DNA of 12,166 nt from Glaciimonas sp. Its GTDB lineage: Bacteria > Pseudomonadota > Gammaproteobacteria > Burkholderiales > Burkholderiaceae. The stretch covers positions 1 through 12,166 of the forward strand of contig JACMQE010000231.1 in NCBI GenBank assembly GCA_014377145.1, written 5' to 3'. The position numbers were made by a program, and so were the translations under genes. Of this stretch, positions 7,825-12,166 are shown one piece after another. Under the pieces are notes generated by a model that was given only the letters and a program-made list of their open reading frames with translations, did no database searches and was not told the DNA's origin. Positions within the stretch are counted from its first letter, which is position 1; each line of letters opens with the position of its first letter.

Positions 7825-8490
7825 TCAGAATTTAAATTGAGAATGGGGTGCGGCATTGCGTAAGGGTTTTGCACTAGTCTCAAACAGATTACGAGTATCG
7901 TAAGCGCTGTCCGAGATGCGCGTAATGACTTGCGCTGTCATAACAGGGGCTTCGCCAATGATGGTAACGATGCGGCCGCCCACTTTCAACTGCACTAAAA
8001 AGGGCTCCGGTAACGACGCAAGTGAGCCCGATATGACGATCACATCATATGCCGCATCTTTACCTTCGATCCAGCCCTGCGCGCCATTTCCCTCGATAAC
8101 CTCGACGTTCCGCACGCCATAGCTGCTGAGATTTTTCTCTGCAAAGGCTTTCAGGTTTGAATCAATTTCTACGGTCAATACGTGACGTGCCTTGTGCGCG
8201 AGCAATGCCGCCATATAGCCCGAACCTGTGCCTATTTCCAGCACGTTCTCATGTTTTGTGACGGCAGCTTCCTGTAGCAGACGAGCTTCAACTTTCGGCG
8301 AAAACATGCTTTCACCGCCCTCGCCTGGCAAGGGAATTTCCGTGTCGCTGAAGGCCAGACTTTTATAAGCACCCGACACGAATTCTTCGCGCCGCACCAC
8401 CATCAGGAGGTCGAGAACGTCTAATTCCAGCACATGCCAGGGACGGATTTGCTGTTCAATCATATTAAAACGGGCTTGTTCGATATTCAT
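7825..8490 (-). CDS. pcm: Protein-L-isoaspartate O-methyltransferase (PIMT)
   Basis: The 221-residue product is full length for the betaproteobacterial form. PIMT transfers a methyl group from S-adenosylmethionine to L-isoaspartyl residues in aged proteins, starting their repair in the cytoplasm. It opens MNIEQARFNMIEQQIRPW, typical of this branch, and contains the SAM-binding motif I VLEIGTGSGYMAALLA at residues 83-98, an acidic residue for the SAM ribose in VLTVEIDSNLKAF, and the post-I region DVIVISGSLASLPEPF. The pre-motif segment GESMFSPKVEARLLQ replaces the classical SQP-containing substrate loop, as in other proteins annotated as PIMT in these bacteria, so the exact activity is less sure than the fold. 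No good Shine-Dalgarno precedes ATG 8490. It is the first gene of a pcm - rhodanese - tolC unit and the only intact member. Confidence 0.93.
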   Translation of the reverse strand: MNIEQARFNMIEQQIRPWHVLELDVLDLLMVVRREEFVSGAYKSLAFSDTEIPLPGEGGESMFSPKVEARLLQEAAVTKHENVLEIGTGSGYMAALLAHKARHVLTVEIDSNLKAFAEKNLSSYGVRNVEVIEGNGAQGWIEGKDAAYDVIVISGSLASLPEPFLVQLKVGGRIVTIIGEAPVMTAQVITRISDSAYDTRNLFETSAKPLRNAAPHSQFKF

Positions 8491-8521
8491 GGAGACGGGT
8501 TAATGACAGGATGAAGCAAGT

Positions 8522-8530
8522 ATTCTATCA
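8522..8530 (-). promoter_or_regulatory. Candidate extended -10 promoter for pcm
   Basis: On the minus strand the sequence TTGATAGAAT contains an extended -10 (TGaTAGAAT; the hexamer at 8522-8527 matches five of six consensus bases). It lies about 32 bases before the pcm ATG, giving a short leader. No good -35 is visible 17 bases upstream (TAGGTT), which fits an extended -10 promoter. This is a motif call only. Confidence 0.4.
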
Positions 8531-8606
8531 AGGTCACCCCTAAAAACCTACGGCGCGGGTCAATCTTCTTACTGTAATTCTCTTTATGCTCGCTTCAATT
8601 TTTGAA

Positions 8607-8716
8607 GGACTTACGCAAAATTGCCCAAACGGCGTTGTACTCTTCTCGCCGTCCTATTGTGCTGTCTTCGTCGGCAGGGTGGCAAGTCTGCTGCTGGGAC
8701 AATTTTGCGTAAATCC
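8607..8716. mobile_element. 110-bp MITE-like element with terminal inverted repeats
   Basis: The left end GGACTTACGCAAAATTGCCC (8607-8626) is mirrored by the right end, which on the opposite strand begins GGATTTACGCAAAATTGTCC (8716 downward). The 21-base termini match at 18 positions. The interior of about 70 bp has no coding potential. This is the form of a non-autonomous miniature element, or of an insertion sequence deleted down to its ends. The termini resemble those I associate with IS5-family elements of Burkholderiales, but that is memory, not a match. No clear target-site duplication flanks it. Confidence 0.6.
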
Positions 8717-9010
8717 TATTTTGGTAAATCTCGGGTACATTCTTGCCTTGCGTCATTATCCGAATGTTTTTCACGGTGGGGTTATATTGCGGTTGACATA
8801 TTTGTTTCGAGCAATAACTTTAGCCACGAGAGCGCCGTTGTTTAAAGGTGAGATGTGCCTTTAATAAGCTATGCTATAGCCTAGATGGTCCTAAAATTAA
8901 GTGCCAAAATAACGTTGAATTTGTCGGTTGTTCCGGTAGCTCCTGCCGCTGCCATCGGACATCATTCTGTCATCTATACGCTAAGAAAGCACAACGCTGC
9001 TGGGGTGATT

Positions 9011-9040
9011 TTGCGTAATCTTAATATAAATAATACGCAA
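9011..9040. repeat. Inverted repeat TTGCGTA/TACGCAA upstream of the DUF1439 remnant
   Basis: TTGCGTA (9011-9017) and TACGCAA (9034-9040) form a 7-bp inverted repeat around a 16-base AT-rich loop, ending 18 bases before the lipoprotein ATG. The left arm lies in GATTTTGCGTAATC, which resembles the right end of the element at 8607-8716 (AATTTTGCGTAAATC). It may be another worn element end or an operator. Confidence 0.4.
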
Positions 9041-9058
9041 TAATCTCCAAGAATATCG

Positions 9059-9594
9059 ATGAAATTAAAATGGCTAGCTGTATTCACCTTGATTGGTACA
9101 TTTTTATTGGGCTCATGCGCGATGTTGATCGGCCCGCGCAATGGCAATTTTCAATAATAAAAATGCAAGAGTCGCTGAATAAACGTTTGCCATTCACTAA
9201 GCGTTATCTGGGGCTGATCGAGGTCATTGCGAACTATACAACGCTGGCTCTCGATGAGAAGCAGGGACACTTAATAATTAACATGGATGTCAAGATGGGA
9301 CTGCCCTTGGCTGACAAGTCTTGGAACGAGAAACTGTCTATGTCGGGCGTAATAACGCTGAATGCTGCGCGTACTACGGTTTTGTTGAACAATATTCGGT
9401 TGGATAACATGGATAATGCTTACATTGGTCAGGTAACGCAAATAGGGGTATTGCTGGCGCGGGAGGTATTGCAGACGGTGCCGTTATATAGTTTCAAACC
9501 GGAAGATTTGCGCTATGTTGGTGTAACGTTTGTGCCAGTCAAGATCGTCACAAAGTCCGACCGCCTTGTGGTGACCTTTGAACCACAAAAATGA
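9059..9594 (+). pseudogene. DUF1439 (YceB-like) lipoprotein, single frameshift
   Basis: From ATG 9059 the reading is MKLKWLAVFTLIGTFLLGSC, a signal peptide with lipobox LGSC (Cys20), then AMLIGPRN. The frame is lost at 9143/9144 and ends at TAA 9155-9157. One missing base (for example GTG reduced to GG) would restore QFSIIKMQESLNKR, after which a long open frame carries the DUF1439 core: LIINMDVKMG, LSMSGVITLNAARTTVLL, LLAREVLQTVPLYSFKPEDL and TFVPVKIVTKSDRLVVTFE, ending at TGA 9592-9594. The restored protein would be about 178 residues, normal for the family, whose function in the envelope is unknown. An out-of-frame ATG at 9070 opens the core frame but replaces the signal peptide with unrelated sequence, so it would not make a lipoprotein. 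With only one lesion, sequencing error cannot be excluded. Confidence 0.85.
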
Positions 9595-9776
9595 GTAGGG
9601 TTATGGTCACTTTGATTTCCCTATTTGTTATATTTAATTTAGCGAAGCGATAGAGCTTCTTCTCAAAGCCAGCCTCTTTGTTTTGCCCTAATACATAAAT
9701 GAAAATAAGTACTAAAAATACCATTTTCTTTGTGTATGATTCATTGTTGCGCGTAATTAAAATACTGGAGAATAGT
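9595..9776. other. Spacer between the DUF1439 and uppP remnants
   Basis: This 182-base AT-rich spacer shows only a 5-bp hairpin GAAGC-GATAGA-GCTTC followed by TTCTC, too weak to call a terminator, and a possible -10 TATGAT at 9735-9740 without a convincing -35. Confidence 0.4.
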
Positions 9777-10563
9777 TTGGCAAATGTTTGTTCCGCCGAT
9801 CTGGATATTGGTTTCGCTTCACTTAATTATGTACAAATCGGTATTCTTGGGATCATTCAAGGCATATCCGAATTATTGCCGATTTCATCTACTGCGCATA
9901 TGCAGATTGTCCCGGCGGTATTGGGCTGGCATGACCCCGGTGCGGCATTTTCAGCAGTACTGCGTCAGCGTGATTACATGAATTCATCGTTTCGACTAGG
10001 CATGGCTATTCTAATTGCGACGATTCCGATTGGCATCGTTGGACTGGCATTATCACCCTTGTTGAACGCCCCATTGCGCAGTCTGACCGTCATCGGTTGC
10101 GCTTGTATTGGTCTGGCGATCTTACCGGCGCTCGCAGAGTTGCATGCAGGCCATTGTCGCACTGTCGGCGAGATGCGCATGCGTGGCGCTGTCATCGTCG
10201 GTCTGGTCCAATTCGGTGCGTTAATACCCAGTGTTTCCCATTCCGGCTCGAACTTAACCGCAGCGCTATTCCTCAACTTTAAGCGCGGAGAAGCCGCCCG
10301 CTTTTCATTCCTGCCGGGTTTTCCCGCGATCGCCCTGGCGGGCTTAAAAGAACTGTGGCATTTGCCGCACGCGCGCGCGCCGATGGATGCGTGGTTGCTG
10401 TTAGGATTTGGTCTATTGGTTGCTAGTATTTCGGTATTTTGCGCGATTTGGATGGGGTCTGATGAAATCCCTCGAAAAGTTCTCAACCTGGCTATTCATT
10501 ATTTACCGCACCGCGCTCGGGATATTTTTACTATTGACTTTCAGTAATGGTTTCCTGCATTAA
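9777..10563 (+). pseudogene. uppP: Undecaprenyl-diphosphatase (UppP/BacA family), degraded
   Basis: UppP recycles the C55 lipid carrier for cell-wall synthesis by removing a phosphate in the inner membrane. The start is probably TTG 9777 with GGAG at 9767-9770; the frame is also open back to ATG 9699. The family core is clear: LNYVQIGILGIIQGISELLP, with the (E/Q)xxxE motif, and SSTAHM. Three kinds of damage are seen. About 25-30 residues, including a membrane helix, are missing in frame near 9957, where FSAV joins LRQRDYMNSSFRLGM. The catalytic PGxSRSxxT motif reads PSVSHSGSN, with the essential Arg replaced by His (codon 10239-10241). One extra base in the GGGG run at 10454-10457 shifts the frame away from the proper end LMKSLEKFSTWLFIIYRTAL...SNGFLH, which stops at TAA 10561-10563. 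A membrane protein with no activity could still be made, but enzyme function is very unlikely. Confidence 0.88.
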
Positions 10564-10619
10564 CTCTTATTAACGTTGAATCATTGTACCATGCAGTGCT
10601 GCACAACTTAGTTTAATCA

Positions 10620-12166
10620 ATGTTTGATCAAAATAATTCGCAAGCGCTTACCATCCTGCAAACCATTTTCGGCTATCCGTCGTTTCGTGGTCAGCAGGCA
10701 GAGATTGTCGGTCACGTCGCCGCGGGCGGCGATGCACTGGTATTGATGCCAACCGGTGGCGGTAAATCCTTGTGCTATCAGATTCCAGCGCTGTTACGTG
10801 AAGGCGTCGGCGTCGTGATATCCCCGCTGATAGCGTTGATGCAAGATCAGGTCGATGCGTTAGCGGAAGTGGGTGTACGTGCTGCATTTCTCAATTCGAC
10901 TCAAACCTACGAAGAAGCGACACAGATTGAGCGCCGGGTACGCAGTGGAGATCTCGATCTGGTGTATGTTGCGCCAGAGCGGTTGTTGACACCGCGCTGT
11001 CTCGACTTACTGGAGTCCTCAAAAATTGCCTTGTTTGCGATTGACGAGGCCCATTGCGTATCCCAATGGGGTCATGATTTTCGTCCTGAATACATCAAAC
11101 TATCGATACTTCATGAACGTTTTCGCATTGTCCCGCGTATTGCGCTGACCGCAACCGCTGATCATCAGACACGCACAGAAATTGCCTTGCGTTTGCATTT
11201 AGAAGACAGTGCAAAATTTGTATCGTCATTTGATCGCCCCAATATTCGTTATCAGATTGTCGAAAAGGCCAATGGCCGCAAACAGCTACTAGATTTTATT
11301 CAGGCTGAACATATTGGTGACGCCGGTATCGTCTATTGCTTGTCGCGCAAAAAGGTGGAGGAAACTGCTGACTTTTTGACCCAGCAAGGTATTTCTGCGT
11401 TGCCTTACCATGCAGGTATGAATTACGCCACGCGCACCAAACATCAAAAACGATTTTTGCGCGAAGAAGGTATCGTTATGGTCGCCACTATTGCTTTTGG
11501 TATGGGTATCGACAAGCCCGACGTACGCTTTGTCGCCCATCTGGATTTACCTAAAAGCATCGAAGGCTATTATCAGGAAACCGGCCGTGCCGGACGTGAC
11601 GGCGGCCCCGCCAATGCTTGGATGGCGTATGGCTTACAGGATGTAGTCCAACAGCGTCGTATGATTGATGAATCCGAAGCCGCAGAAACCTTTAAACGCG
11701 TACTAGGCGTCAAGCTCGACGCCATGTTAGGCCTGTGCGAAACGCTGTATTGCCGTCGTGTGCGATTGCTTGACTATTTTGGACAAATGTCAACTCGCTG
11801 CGGCAATTGCGACACCTGTATGACACCGCCAGTGTCCTTTGATGCCACGGTTGTGGTACAAAAATTACTTTCTACCATTTATCGGGTTGATCAACGCTTT
11901 GGCGCCCTGCACGTGCTGGATGTGTTACGTGGGATCGACTCGGATAAAGTCAAACAATGGCGCCACAATGATTTATCGACATTTGGCATCGGCAGCGACC
12001 GCAGCGAGCAAGAATGGCGCGCAATTTTGCGTCAGTCAATAGCGTTGGGCCTCGTCAGCGTTGATTCAGAGGCATATAACGCGCTGAAACTCACGGATGC
12101 CGCCAAACCGGTTTTGCGCGGCGTACTTCAGGTACAGCTACGAGAACATCAAAAGCCGGTTAAACA
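10620..12166 (+). CDS. recQ: ATP-dependent DNA helicase RecQ, partial (3' end beyond window)
   Basis: The first 515 codons are visible of a protein that is usually a little over 600 residues. RecQ unwinds DNA 3' to 5' in recombination repair and stalled-fork processing. Helicase motifs are intact: motif 0 FRGQQAEIV (residues 22-30), Walker A PTGGGKS (44-50, Lys49), DEAH (142-145) followed by the aromatic-rich loop [13 protein letters not shown], and motif [12 protein letters not shown] (319-328). The zinc site is complete: Cys378, Cys394, Cys397 and Cys400 in [11 protein letters not shown] and RCGNCDTC. The winged-helix RQC domain occupies roughly residues 405-515; the HRDC domain would lie outside the window. 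The start ATG 10620 follows an in-frame TAA at 10614-10616, so no longer protein is possible; no strong Shine-Dalgarno is seen. No lesion is visible. Confidence 0.96.
   Translation, partial: MFDQNNSQALTILQTIFGYPSFRGQQAEIVGHVAAGGDALVLMPTGGGKSLCYQIPALLREGVGVVISPLIALMQDQVDALAEVGVRAAFLNSTQTYEEATQIERRVRSGDLDLVYVAPERLLTPRCLDLLESSKIALFAIDEAHCVSQWGHDFRPEYIKLSILHERFRIVPRIALTATADHQTRTEIALRLHLEDSAKFVSSFDRPNIRYQIVEKANGRKQLLDFIQAEHIGDAGIVYCLSRKKVEETADFLTQQGISALPYHAGMNYATRTKHQKRFLREEGIVMVATIAFGMGIDKPDVRFVAHLDLPKSIEGYYQETGRAGRDGGPANAWMAYGLQDVVQQRRMIDESEAAETFKRVLGVKLDAMLGLCETLYCRRVRLLDYFGQMSTRCGNCDTCMTPPVSFDATVVVQKLLSTIYRVDQRFGALHVLDVLRGIDSDKVKQWRHNDLSTFGIGSDRSEQEWRAILRQSIALGLVSVDSEAYNALKLTDAAKPVLRGVLQVQLREHQKPVK

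Larger units (their letters stand above)
8491..9058. other. Gene-free 568-bp stretch between pcm and the DUF1439 remnant
   Basis: It holds the pcm promoter candidate at its left end, a MITE-like element (8607-8716) and an inverted repeat near the right end (9011-9040). The part from 8717 to 9000 shows no recognisable protein similarity in any frame; open frames there are short and lack family motifs. It may be eroded coding or mobile DNA, but nothing identifies it. Confidence 0.6.

Noticed and set aside
8793..8820. TTGACA followed at 16 bases by TAACTT as a promoter
   Set aside because: The -10 matches only half the consensus and no gene follows for over 200 bases.
8586..8864. 92-codon open frame across the mini-element
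   Set aside because: It runs through the terminal inverted repeats, has no ribosome binding site or recognisable motif, and looks like chance.
9784..9981. ATG at 9784 as the uppP start
   Set aside because: It is out of frame with the UppP similarity; the in-frame TTG 9777 has a Shine-Dalgarno at proper spacing.
9974..10486. 170-codon minus-strand open frame
   Set aside because: It lies antisense over the recognisable UppP sequence and has no domain features.
5411..10563. A novel multi-gene system hidden in the middle region
   Set aside because: All remnants match well-known housekeeping or envelope families in an order usual for Burkholderiales; nothing suggests a new system.

Overview
The window looks like chromosomal DNA of a betaproteobacterium of the Burkholderiales, most likely an Oxalobacteraceae relative such as a Glaciimonas/Herminiimonas-type organism. 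This is inferred from the gene order pcm - rhodanese - tolC next to a DUF1439 lipoprotein, uppP and recQ, from the protein sequences themselves, and from a base composition that looks close to 50% G+C with AT-rich intergenic DNA. The genus assignment is from memory of related genomes, not from a search.

Left half (1-5410), minus strand: a tripartite RND multidrug efflux operon of the AcrAB-TolC / MexAB-OprM / BpeAB-OprB type. In transcription order it holds a membrane fusion lipoprotein (3960-5165), an inner-membrane proton-driven pump (737-3889) and an outer-membrane factor lipoprotein that runs off the left edge (1-744). A divergent promoter/operator region (5166-5410) with two abutting palindromes separates it from the usual TetR/AcrR-type repressor gene. 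That repressor gene (5411-6002) is a pseudogene with a frameshift, an internal deletion and two in-frame stops, so the pump appears to have lost its local repressor.

Middle (6126-8490), minus strand: pcm (intact), then a rhodanese-domain gene and a tolC-type outer-membrane channel gene, both broken by frameshifts (the rhodanese also by a nonsense codon). Between pcm and the next plus-strand gene lies a 568-base gene-free stretch that contains a 110-bp MITE-like element with terminal inverted repeats.

Right half (9059-12166), plus strand: a DUF1439 (YceB-like) lipoprotein gene broken by one frameshift; a uppP/bacA undecaprenyl-diphosphatase gene with an internal deletion, a damaged catalytic motif and a 3' frameshift; and an intact recQ helicase that runs off the right edge.

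The dominant theme is gene decay. Five of nine protein genes are pseudogenes, and a sixth, the fusion protein, seems to have a frameshifted tail. The pump, the outer-membrane factor, pcm and recQ stay open. Many lesions are single-base indels in short homopolymers, so sequencing error must be considered, but the nonsense substitutions, the internal deletions and the loss of catalytic residues argue for real erosion. I see no CRISPR array, tRNA, rRNA, prophage or evidently new defence system.
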